From Halorientalis marina (GTDB taxonomy: Archaea; Halobacteriota; Halobacteria; Halobacteriales; Haloarculaceae): 64,000 bases of DNA. Both the position numbers and the translations under genes were made by a program. Each line of letters begins with the position of its first letter. Positions within the stretch are counted from its first letter, which is position 1. The stretch is from contig NZ_CP095488.1 of NCBI RefSeq assembly GCF_023028345.1, forward strand, positions 356,926 through 420,925, read 5' to 3'. The notes beneath the pieces are model-generated. The model did not search any database, was not told the DNA's origin, and saw only the letters and a program-made list of their open reading frames with translations. Shown here piece by piece: positions 35,044 to 43,164 of this stretch.

Positions 35044-36525
35044 ATGGTTCGACCAGAGACACTTCCTGAGACGGGAACAGTACAGAACTACGTCGGCGGG
35101 GACTGGCAGACGCCAAGCGGGAACGACGGTCAGGACATCATCAACCCAGCAACTTCGGAAAAGCTCGCTCACGTCGCATTCAGTTCGGCAGACGACATTG
35201 ACAGAGCGGTCCGTACAGCTACCGAGGCGTTCGAGGAGTGGTCGGGTCGTCCGGTCGAAGAACGGATTCAGCCGCTCTTTGAGCTGAAACAGCTACTGGA
35301 GGCCCATCAGGACGAACTCGCCGAACTGCTCGTCCAGGAACACGGCAAAACGCGGGCCGAAGCGAAGGGGGAACTCCGGCGCGGTATCGAGAACGTCGAG
35401 GTGGCCTGCGGTATCCCGACGATGATGCAAAGCGGGACGTTGCTAAACGCAGCACCCGAGATAGACGAGAGTGCCGTCCGCAAGCCGCTAGGTGTCTTCG
35501 CCGCGGTCACGCCGTTCAATTTCCCGGCGATGATCCCGCTGTGGTTTCTCCCATACGCCGTCGCGACCGGCAACAGCTTCATTCTCAAACCGAGCGAGCA
35601 GGACCCGCTGGTTGCCCAGCGGATCTTCGAACTCATCGACCAGGCTGGATTCCCGGACGGTGTTCTCCAGCTCGTCAACGGCGGGGTCGACACGGTCAAC
35701 ACCCTGCTGGAACACGACGGTATTGAAGGGCTCTCCTTCGTAGGCAGTACGCCCGTGGCACGGGAGATTTACGAGACGTCGGCGGCGAACGGGAAGCGCG
35801 TCCAGGCCCAGGGCGGTGCGAAAAACCACATCGTCGTTACGGAGACGGCCGACCTGGACCACGCGGCGCAAAAAACCGTGGGCTCGGCCTTCGCCTGCGC
35901 TGGCGAGCGGTGTCTCGCAAACGACATCGCGGTGGTCGAGGAATCGGTTTACGACGAGTTCGTCGAGAAGGTCGTTTCGGAGATCGAGAGCCAGGTCGTG
36001 GGCTATGGCCTCCAAGAGGAGACGGACATCGGCGCGCTCATCACCCCCGAACACGAACAACGTGTTCGCAACTACATCGAGACTGGGATCAGTGAAGGGG
36101 CCGAGCTGTTGCTCGACGGCCGCGACGTAACCGTCGACGGGTACGAGGATGGAAACTTCCTCGGCCCGACGCTTTTCGGTGACGTGACGACCGACATGGT
36201 AATCGCTCAGGAGGAACTGTTCGGCCCAGTGCTCGGTCTGATGCGCGCTGGCGACATTGACGAAGCCATCGACGTACTCAACCGTAGCGACTTCGGGAAC
36301 GCGGCGAGTCTGTTCACCGGTAGCGGTGCCGACGCCCGGAAGTTCCGCCACCAGACGGACATCGGTAACCTCGGTATCAATGCCGGGACGGCCGCACCAA
36401 TGGCGTTTTTCCACTTCGGCGGACGGAAAGACTCGTTCTTCGGCGATCTCCACGCCCAAGGTGAGGACATGATCCACTTCTACACTGATAAGACGATCTA
36501 CATCGAGCGCTGGCCGGACGCCTGA
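35044..36525 (+). CDS. mmsA: Methylmalonate-semialdehyde-type aldehyde dehydrogenase
   Basis: 493 residues from ATG 35044. Key features are the NAD-binding region VTPFNFPAMIPLWFLPYA and FILKPSEQDPL, the loop GLSFVGSTPVAREIY, GAKNHIVV in place of the usual E-L-G-G-K segment, and the nucleophile in AFACAGERCLANDIAVV. The GAKNH and GERC motifs, with no second catalytic Glu, are typical of CoA-acylating methylmalonate-semialdehyde dehydrogenases (MMSDH), which turn methylmalonate or malonate semialdehyde into propionyl- or acetyl-CoA in valine, inositol or beta-alanine breakdown. The iron alcohol dehydrogenase follows after 126 bases. The natural substrate here is not certain. Confidence 0.82.
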   Translation: MVRPETLPETGTVQNYVGGDWQTPSGNDGQDIINPATSEKLAHVAFSSADDIDRAVRTATEAFEEWSGRPVEERIQPLFELKQLLEAHQDELAELLVQEHGKTRAEAKGELRRGIENVEVACGIPTMMQSGTLLNAAPEIDESAVRKPLGVFAAVTPFNFPAMIPLWFLPYAVATGNSFILKPSEQDPLVAQRIFELIDQAGFPDGVLQLVNGGVDTVNTLLEHDGIEGLSFVGSTPVAREIYETSAANGKRVQAQGGAKNHIVVTETADLDHAAQKTVGSAFACAGERCLANDIAVVEESVYDEFVEKVVSEIESQVVGYGLQEETDIGALITPEHEQRVRNYIETGISEGAELLLDGRDVTVDGYEDGNFLGPTLFGDVTTDMVIAQEELFGPVLGLMRAGDIDEAIDVLNRSDFGNAASLFTGSGADARKFRHQTDIGNLGINAGTAAPMAFFHFGGRKDSFFGDLHAQGEDMIHFYTDKTIYIERWPDA

Positions 36526-36651
36526 CACCCGACCGGCTAGCCGGCGGTACGGACCAACGAAGCGAGCACTGCTCGAAAACTGCACGACACGCTGCGATTG
36601 CAACGATCTTCCCCGAAACCTCGCCAGACCACACCACAACGGAGACACAAC

Positions 36652-37902
36652 ATGCAACCCAGATACCCGACACCAGAACACGGAACGCGAATCGTCGTCT
36701 CGCCATCGAAAATCGCCCTCGGTACCGGAGCCGTCACAGAGGTCGGTGACTACGCCGACCTCTATGGGAACAAAGCGCTCGTCATCGCGACACAGCAGAT
36801 ATTTGATATCCACGGCCAGGAGATCCTCGAAACGCTCCGTGATAGCGGCATCGAGGCGGTTACCTACACAGATGTTCGACCCGATCCCACAATCACGAAT
36901 ATCGAAGAAGCATACGAGCTGTGGCGGACCGAGGACTGTGACGTTATCGTCACGCTGGGCGGGGGCTCGTCGATCGACACCGGCAAAGCGGTCGGGGTGT
37001 TGGCCACCAATCCCGGTTCCATCCGCGAGTTCGGCGTCGATAGAGCAGGATACGAGGGGGTTCCAAACCCGACTCCCCCGCTCGTCGCCGTCAACACCAC
37101 CGCCGGGACAGGGAGCGAAGCGACCCGATCTATCGTCGTCACCGATGACGAGACTTCGACAAAGTTCCTCATCGTCTCCCAGAACGTCGTTCCCGACGTT
37201 GCGATCGAGGACCCTGAACTGACCCGGTCCCTGCCCCAGAGCCACACCGCGTTCACCGGAATCGACGCCCTCACCCACGCGATCGAGGCGTTCGTCTCGG
37301 TCAAATCATACGCCGTTCCGGACGATTATGCCCGCGCAGCCATCGAGAGAATCGCGGACTCGTTCCCAAAGGCCTGGGCGAACGGCGACGACATCGAGGC
37401 CCGGACGGAGATGATGATTGGCCAACTGCAGGCCGGACAGGCGTTCACGAACTCCTCCGTCGCGCTCGTCCACGGGATGGCCCGCCCGCTTGGCGCACAG
37501 CTTCACATCCCGCACGGACTCGCGAATGCGCTCATTCTCCCGTACGTGATGGAGTTTTCGGCGATGGCAGCCCCGGAAAAGTACGCCGAGATTGCCCGAC
37601 TGCTTGACGCGGCTGACGAGACGACCCCCGACCGTGTCGCGGCGAAAAAAGCCAGTGAGGCTGTCCTCGAGTTGTGTACAAGCGTGAATCTCTCGTCGTA
37701 TCTCGGCGAGTTCGGTGAGGTACCCGACCGCGAAACATACCTCGACATCGTTCCGAAAATGTCGAGTGATGCCATCGACTCCGGGTCCCCGGACAACAAT
37801 CCTCGGAAACCGACAGAATCGGAGATAGAAGACGTGTTTATCAGAATATACGATGACGCGTTGGCACCGGATAGCCCCCGTCGAACCAGCGAAACAGTCT
37901 GA
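36652..37902 (+). CDS. Iron-containing alcohol dehydrogenase
   Basis: 416 residues from ATG 36652 (the frame is open further upstream without a better start). Group III ADH features: the NAD-binding TLGGGSSIDTGKAVGVLATNPG, TTAGTGSEATRSIVVTD, and metal ligands in GIDALTHAIEAF (Asp and His), VALVHGMARPLGAQLHIPHGLANAL (two His). Such enzymes reduce aldehydes or oxidise alcohols such as 1,3-propanediol, lactaldehyde or 4-hydroxybutyrate. It probably acts with the semialdehyde dehydrogenase upstream, one oxidising an alcohol to a semialdehyde and the other carrying it to an acyl-CoA; that pathway is an inference from order and the nearby IclR regulator. Confidence 0.85.
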   Translation: MQPRYPTPEHGTRIVVSPSKIALGTGAVTEVGDYADLYGNKALVIATQQIFDIHGQEILETLRDSGIEAVTYTDVRPDPTITNIEEAYELWRTEDCDVIVTLGGGSSIDTGKAVGVLATNPGSIREFGVDRAGYEGVPNPTPPLVAVNTTAGTGSEATRSIVVTDDETSTKFLIVSQNVVPDVAIEDPELTRSLPQSHTAFTGIDALTHAIEAFVSVKSYAVPDDYARAAIERIADSFPKAWANGDDIEARTEMMIGQLQAGQAFTNSSVALVHGMARPLGAQLHIPHGLANALILPYVMEFSAMAAPEKYAEIARLLDAADETTPDRVAAKKASEAVLELCTSVNLSSYLGEFGEVPDRETYLDIVPKMSSDAIDSGSPDNNPRKPTESEIEDVFIRIYDDALAPDSPRRTSETV

Positions 37903-37985
37903 TCCGTCGGCTTCCGGATCCGGCAAGAACTCGATGTTTCCAATTGAGAATAAAAACCATTGCTGAGTGGTGGCTGCTGCACTCA

Positions 37986-38056
37986 CACTCTATATTCAGC
38001 AGGCCACTCTTGACAGCCGGTGAGCAGTTCAATTTGAGCGTGCTGAATAGAGTGCG
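37986..38056. repeat. Inverted pair of TATTCAGCA-family repeats
   Basis: CACTCTATATTCAGCAGGCC at 37986-38005 faces GCGTGCTGAATAGAGTGCG at 38038-38056. The pair makes a 71-base unit with facing ends, like the pair around the tyrosine recombinase but with only about 30 bases inside, so it may be an emptied or minimal version of the same element. The first arm and the copy at 38448 share further similarity (CTCTTGACAG against CTTCTGACAG). Confidence 0.6.
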
Positions 38057-38148
38057 CATATCCAACAGTCGGTCGGTGGGGTCAGTTACGCAGTTGGTTC
38101 TGTTCTGAGAGAGGTAGCGTTTAGATGTCCAGCGCCCGATGATCACAC

Positions 38149-38400
38149 ATGCACTGGCGGAGACGGCGTGACCTGGAAGGTGGAAAAGAATTGGGCGTCT
38201 GGTTGCTCCTCGACGACGGGACCGTCGAGAAAGAACTGTACGTCGAGTCTCACGAATACCGAGGCGGTGATTTCGACGTGTATACTGCGTCTCCCGACGG
38301 CGAGTGGGAGCACAACGGCACCTTCGACACGGCTGACGACGCTTTCGACGCGGCTCTCGCACAAATAGAGGAGGGTCAGTTCCCTCTCGAAGGTACCTGA
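38149..38400 (+). CDS. Small acidic protein of unknown function
   Basis: 83 residues. After a basic start (MHWRRRRDLEGGKELG) the chain is a run of short beta strands with acidic turns: VWLLLDDGTVEKELYVES, DFDVYTASPDGEWEHNGTFD, then a helix DDAFDAALAQIEEGQ. I do not recognise a family. It is bounded on both sides by TATTCAGCA-family repeats pointing outward (38038-38056 left, 38448-38467 right), like the EEP-nuclease gene later in the window, so it looks like a small cassette. A later start is possible if the basic N-terminus is not real. Confidence 0.6.
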   Translation: MHWRRRRDLEGGKELGVWLLLDDGTVEKELYVESHEYRGGDFDVYTASPDGEWEHNGTFDTADDAFDAALAQIEEGQFPLEGT

Positions 38401-38447
38401 ACGGCTACTGCTTTTGCGCGGACTGCTCCTCACAGGCGGTGTATACA

Positions 38448-38467
38448 CGCTCTATATTCAGCAGCTC
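38448..38467 (+). repeat. TATTCAGCA-family repeat
   Basis: CGCTCTATATTCAGCAGCTC, 48 bases after the stop of the small acidic-protein gene; most similar to the copies at 37986 and 59069, sharing also the following CTCTTCTGACAG tract. Confidence 0.65.
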
Positions 38468-38551
38468 TCTTCTGACAGATGCCGGCCAGATCATTTTTCA
38501 AACTGCCCCAACATGTTCGATAATTTTAATTTACTGTCAACATAATTGAGG

Positions 38552-38605
38552 ATGGCTACACTGGACGATTTCTCGGGATTCGAGTTCGAGGTCGTAATGG
38601 AGTAG
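38552..38605 (+). pseudogene. N-terminal stub of an Mrr-like restriction endonuclease
   Basis: ATG 38552 opens MATLDDFSGFEFEVVME and stops at a TAG 17 codons on. DDxSGFEFEDxM is the conserved start of many haloarchaeal Mrr-like restriction endonucleases, so this looks like a stub whose remainder was lost. An AT-rich TATA-like tract (38522-38534) still precedes it. Nothing resembling the rest of the protein follows. The 38401-38725 stretch holds nothing else I can name. Confidence 0.4.
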
Positions 38606-38725
38606 CGATTTCAGTAACAGACATCATGAATGGGGATGGCCCAACAGGTGTGAACACACTGGTCAGTCCTATCCACTCAATACGGCGGGCGCATTTATTG
38701 GTGCAGGCTGTGTACAATCCCCTGT

Positions 38726-39013
38726 ATGCCTGAAGAAGTCCTGTTCAAATCAGAGAGCAACCAGAGTCGAGAAGAGATCGCATCGTACCTACGGAAAGTC
38801 GCGGATAATCTCGACAGCGGTGAGGCTATCAACCTGAAAGCGGGCTCCGAATCTGTCACGCTGAACCCCCCTGCCCGACCGACCTTCGAAGTCAAAGCCG
38901 AACGCGAAGGCCCGGCTGGCAACATGACTGAACGAAGTATCGAGTTCGAACTCGAATGGGACGAGAACGACGGTCAGGAGGGTGGCGGAAGTGGACAGTT
39001 AGAAATCGATTAG
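38726..39013 (+). CDS. Amphi-Trp domain-containing protein
   Basis: 95 residues. The pattern EEVLFKSESNQSREEIASYLRKVADNLDSGEAINLKAGSESVTLNPP, then EVKAEREGPAGNMTERSIEFELEW, is the amphi-Trp domain (a small beta-grasp-like module with a conserved final Trp) found in many haloarchaeal and bacterial proteins of unknown role. An acidic Gly-rich tail follows. TTTATTGG at 38692-38699 lies about 28 bases before the ATG, so it is likely a single leaderless gene. No functional partner nearby. Confidence 0.8.
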   Translation: MPEEVLFKSESNQSREEIASYLRKVADNLDSGEAINLKAGSESVTLNPPARPTFEVKAEREGPAGNMTERSIEFELEWDENDGQEGGGSGQLEID

Positions 39014-39032
39014 CTTCTGCGGTGCAGGGCGC

Positions 39033-39094
39033 TAAGCCCTCGTCCTCAACGAGCGACCGAGGGAGCGAGTAGGGAGGGGATACAGCGCCCGTCA
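39033..39094 (+). repeat. IS200/IS605-type right-end hairpin (solo)
   Basis: TAAGCCCTCGTCCTCAACGA, then GCGACCGAGGGAGCGAGTAG and GGAGGGGAT reproduce the layout of the right end of the 383-bp repeats (AAGCCCC…CAACGAGCG…GAGCG…AGGGAGGGG) in plus orientation. The 5' part does not match the 383-bp element, so this is a related but different end, standing alone. Confidence 0.5.
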
Positions 39095-39159
39095 TCGTTT
39101 CGCTTTCACTGGACGGTACACGTTTACGACCGTTGCGGGTAACGAGAGTAATAAGATGC

Positions 39160-39400
39160 TCACCACACTTGCGACGATGTTCAAACGCGACAAAAAGCGT
39201 GCATCGTCGGCTGTGGCCGAGTGTCGATTCGGTAGGAGTGAGACACTCCAAACCTCCCGTCAAGGGAAAACGCCTGCGGAGTCCGGAACCGCTGTGCCCA
39301 CGTCGGGTGCAAGTCCCGACGCAGAACCAGGAAGCCCCGCCCGCAACAAGCGAGGGGCGAGTAGCCCCGAGCGCGGGAGGGCGGGGTAGTTCACAATCTC
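39160..39400 (+). pseudogene. TnpB-like 3' remnant with IS200/IS605-type right end
   Basis: The last codons of a 77-codon plus-strand frame, ESGTAVPTSGASPDAEPGSP, resemble the variable C-terminal tails of haloarchaeal TnpB (IS1341-type) proteins as I recall them. They run into a strong hairpin in which CCCCGCCC (39344-39351) pairs with GGGCGGGG (39380-39387), followed by TAGTTCAC, a 3' end typical of these elements. In halophiles this end region is transcribed as a TnpB-associated RNA. The TnpB body is absent, so this is a leftover. The rest of the 39014-39539 gap shows nothing. Confidence 0.5.
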
Positions 39401-39539
39401 TGGCGGCCGTTGAGGGCTGCTTTAGTCAACGGCAATTCTACTAATAGTAATTCGATTTAGAACGTCCACAGGATCATGCGACCTACCTCAGTTTGGGCCT
39501 GCGAATTGCAGATCTGCTACAGTCCTCGGTAATTGAGCC

Positions 39540-41401
39540 TCAGTTCTCAAATTCAGGATGGCCTTCGAGACGGAACGGATAGCCATCTCCGAACACCTCC
39601 CGAACAATGTTACTTCGAACTGATAGATCTCGCACTTCTCCGATATCAATATCCTCCATGTCAAGCAGCATGGCGACCATCAACTGGTTGGCGGTGAAGG
39701 GGTAACGCCCCTGGTCATCTTTCACCGGGCGGTCGTTCTCCACAGCGTACTTCACGTTCGACGCCATCCACATCGCGTTGTAGATGAACGCCATGCTGGC
39801 GATAAATTCTCGCTGGCTCCGGAGTTCGCTTGCCGACTTCGCGGTAAAATCGTGTTTCATCAGCCGATAGGATGTCTCCACCGCCCAGCGCTGCCGAGAT
39901 CGTCGCCCGATCTCCAACCCGCCGAACTGCTCGGGATTGAGGTTGGTGTAGTAGATCTCCCAATTCCCCTGGTCCTCGGTTCCGGTGTCAGCCCTGGAGA
40001 TACGTTTCTCCGACGGCATCGTGATGAGCCACGACTCGGCCTCGCTTTCCGGGACTTCCTCACCGATGCGGCCGTCGTATCCCGCTGCATTGTAGTCCAA
40101 GTCGTTGTAAATCGCCCCTTGCTTGAGTTCCCTCACGATAGAGGGCATACGCCCTCGCAGACGGGAAATGAAGTCGAGACTGTGATTTTCGAGACACTCG
40201 TGCAGTCCGCGACCGTAGAATCCCCCGTCCATACAGACGACATCGGGATCAACGTACTGATCGGCGTAGGTGAGCAGTTCGTCTATCTGGTGCTCGATGC
40301 TCCCGCGGCGCTGGATGCTCTACGCGGCCAGCGTCACGGGTATCTCGACGTTGGCGAGGCTCACGGACGCGATCAGGAACGCGTAGGCGCTCCCCGCCTT
40401 CTCATTCACACCCTCGGCGCCGATGGGCTGGTCTTCGTGCGGAATCTCATCCCGGTCGGGCGGCTCCCCGTTCTCGTTTTTTTGATTCGAGTGCCGACCG
40501 TACCACATGATATTCGTGAGGTCCACGGCGATATCGGTCGTCTCGGGCAGGTAGCCGTACTCGTCGATTACGGTAATGATCGACTCCAAGGCGGCGAGGT
40601 ACATCTTCCGCAGTTTGAGCATGTCATACTCGCGGAGCTGGTTCCAGAGCGCTTTGAATCCGGGCACGTCTCGGTAGTAAAAGTACGAGAGAAACCGGAG
40701 TGATTCCTCGGCGTCGTTGGGGTGGATGTTGCACAGCCCGGCGATCTCCATCAGCTTGAACAACTGCCACTTGGGGTACGTGACCCGTGACTCGTCCCGG
40801 TCCAGCCGGAAATACTGGTACGCTCTCTTCCGCATCTCGCGCGAGATAAGCACGAGCGGCGGCTCTCCGCGCCCGTCGGCTGAGGATTCCGGCATTGTGA
40901 CGACATCGTCGTTGTCCTCCAGTTCCTCTAGGACCTCCTGAACCTCGGTACGTACCTCACCGCCAGGTTGTTTCTCGACTTCCTCGCTGATGCGCTCGAT
41001 GGTGTTTTCGGTGACGGTGTCGCTCAGGTCGAGATGTTCCGCAACGCCGTCCTTCTACTCCTCTTCGATGGCGTAGTCCTTCGAGGCGGTGAGGCACCGG
41101 TAGAGATAGAGGCGTGCGGCGTCCTCCCTGTCGATTTGTACCAGTTCTTCTCCAGCTTCCAGAACGGGAGGGTGTCGGTGACGAGGTCAAGCTCGCCAAC
41201 GGCTTCGGCTGGATCGAAGCCCTGGTTCAGGTAGGCCTGAAGTTGGTCCGAGATGGATGCAATCGGCCACATCTTTGCGTGTAGCCGCTCGAAACCAAGC
41301 ATCAGGAGTGCCTTCGAGTTATCAGGGAACTCTGCCGCCAGTTCGGGATTTGACGAAAAATCGAGATCGATAGATCCAAACTCCTGTGGAGGATTCGGCA
41401 C
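39540..41401 (-). pseudogene. DDE transposase with a frameshift and two amber codons
   Basis: The frame opens at ATG 41401 (MPNPPQEFGSIDLDFSSNPE) and runs to KLEKNW near 41150, where one base is missing; the next frame continues as GEELVQIDREDAARLYLYRC. It meets TAG at 41055-41057, continues in frame through the long block ESSADGRGEPPLVLISREMR and DIAVDLTNIMWYGR (first catalytic Asp), meets a second TAG at 40320-40322, and goes on with VVCMDGGFYGRGL (second Asp) and RRSRQRWAVETSYRLMKHDF (Glu) to 39540. The DDE residues mark it as an IS4-like transposase, unrelated in detail to the one at 4618. Three lesions make it inactive. Terminal repeats not found. Confidence 0.8.
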
Positions 41402-41580
41402 GCTTCCGGGACGTCACTGCTGTATAGGTTATAAATTAGCAGGTGTCACCTATCATTCATCCCGACTTCACCCTCCGCACCGTAGTACTGCGATAGGCTC
41501 CGGTATTGGGCTTCTTCCTGGTCGTCGCTGGCATCGTACTCGTCGGCACAACCTATTCGTTAATGAGCGGTAATAGAGTT

Positions 41581-43164
41581 TTACGTCGGTTTGATAGATT
41601 CGGGTGCTTCCTGTTCCTGAGTACGTACAACCTCCTCGAACTCACGCATGAATTCATCGACGGTGTTTCCCATGATGACGACAGGCTCGCCCTCTGCAAG
41701 AAGATCGGTCAGCACAGTCTCGGCGTCGCTTCCTTTGTCGTGTCGGGTGACCGGCAGCTCGGTATTCTCAGCGAACGCACGCGTATTGGCCCCACCAACG
41801 TGGGCTTCATTGACGTGGCCTTGATCGTGGAGGAGGTCAACGTACTCTGCGAATGAGGCGGTTCGACCGCGCCGGTCTCGCCGGAGATAGACGAACGGCA
41901 GTATCTGTTCATCTTCCGAAACGAGTGCCTGACGGACCATCTCCGTACTCTCGACGTCGTTCACCTCTGCAGCATTGAACACACGACCGTTGGGAAGGTG
42001 CGTCCATTCTGGCTGAATTGCATCTAAAAACGCTTCGAGTTCGCCGTCGGGTAGAGGCGGTTCGTCGAGAAACGACAGGACCGCGTCAATCGCGTGCGCA
42101 GTCTCTGCCCCGATCATCCCCTCGTGTCGTTCTGGAATCTCGACCTGTTCGATGGTACCGCCCCGCCGTTCGATCTCCTCTCGCATATACTCGTGGAGAA
42201 CAGGGTGTTTTTCCCCACTAATGACGTGTGTCCCGGCGGAGACCGACCGTGCGAATGATCGGGCGATATTGGTCCGCGTCTTGCCAAGCGTGTCGTTGTG
42301 ATCCTGGCGGACGTTGGTGAGAATGACGATGTCCGGATCGATGAGTTGTTGATTAATGAGCCGGGTGGTGTACTCGGTGATGCCCTGATTTTCGAAGATG
42401 CCGATATCCTCGGCGGCATAGGCATCGAGTTCCGGAGCGAACTCCCCGATTACGCTGATGTTCTCGTACAGCGTCGTCCGAGGGCCGCGTCGGTCGATGG
42501 GGTGAACCTCGCCGTTGTGGATGAGTGTCGGGTGGTTCCCAGTGATCTTCGTCAGCGTATCGTAGCCCCGGCGATTGAACACGTCGTCGAGGCGGCGGGT
42601 CGTCGATGTCTTGCCACGGCTCCCCGCCACGGCGATGCGAGTGTCCAGTCGTCGGAGTGCCTTGCGGTGACGGAACCCTCGTGTTAACTCTTTAATGATA
42701 CCGGTCAGGCTCGGCTTCCCGACCTCGATAGACCGCGGTTCGTTCCGCCACTCGTATTCGGCACCGACCATGAACATGGGGAGCGCACCCGCGGCCCGCT
42801 CTAGGAACCGCTCCAACGCATTTCTGGCATCGCTCTCGGTAGGGAACCGGTCTGCGCTGTTGGCGAGGGTGCGCTCGGGTGTCTGTAATTGCCACACCCA
42901 ATTGTTCCGGTCTTCTGGAAGGTCGCCAGTAGGCGTCGGGTCTTCTCTGACGATCGTTTCCGGGTCGCTGATATCCTCGCTTTCGAACGCCTCTTCATCA
43001 CCAGTGAGCGAGGCAACTCCTCCTCGGACCCGGTCTACAGCGTTCCGGGCCTCCCGTGACGTATCGTAGTGGTGTCCCCCGGTCGCTACCACGCGTTCTT
43101 GAACCCGAAGTCGCCACGACCAGCCGAACCCTCGCCCGTATATCTCGTATGCAGTCGTGCTCAT
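41581..43164 (-). CDS. pgsB: PgsB/CapB-like poly-gamma-glutamate synthetase with two N-terminal YegP-like domains
   Basis: 527 residues. Residues about 1-50 (YEIYGRGFGWSWRLRVQERV ... DTSREARNAVDRVR) and 87-125 (NNWVWQLQTPERTLANSADR ... SDARNALERF) are two YegP/DUF1508-type units. From about residue 140 the protein is a CapB-type ATP-dependent amide ligase: P-loop GSRGKTSTTR (181-190), KITGNHPTLIHNGE, VILTNVRQDHNDTLGKTRTNIARSF and HVISGEKHPVLHEYM. In Bacillus and Natrialba this enzyme polymerises glutamate by gamma-linkage together with PgsC. It overlaps pgsC by 4 bases. The YegP fusion is not part of the usual CapB protein. Product and export partner are not proven; no pgsA gene is seen. Confidence 0.82.
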   Translation of the reverse strand: MSTTAYEIYGRGFGWSWRLRVQERVVATGGHHYDTSREARNAVDRVRGGVASLTGDEEAFESEDISDPETIVREDPTPTGDLPEDRNNWVWQLQTPERTLANSADRFPTESDARNALERFLERAAGALPMFMVGAEYEWRNEPRSIEVGKPSLTGIIKELTRGFRHRKALRRLDTRIAVAGSRGKTSTTRRLDDVFNRRGYDTLTKITGNHPTLIHNGEVHPIDRRGPRTTLYENISVIGEFAPELDAYAAEDIGIFENQGITEYTTRLINQQLIDPDIVILTNVRQDHNDTLGKTRTNIARSFARSVSAGTHVISGEKHPVLHEYMREEIERRGGTIEQVEIPERHEGMIGAETAHAIDAVLSFLDEPPLPDGELEAFLDAIQPEWTHLPNGRVFNAAEVNDVESTEMVRQALVSEDEQILPFVYLRRDRRGRTASFAEYVDLLHDQGHVNEAHVGGANTRAFAENTELPVTRHDKGSDAETVLTDLLAEGEPVVIMGNTVDEFMREFEEVVRTQEQEAPESIKPT

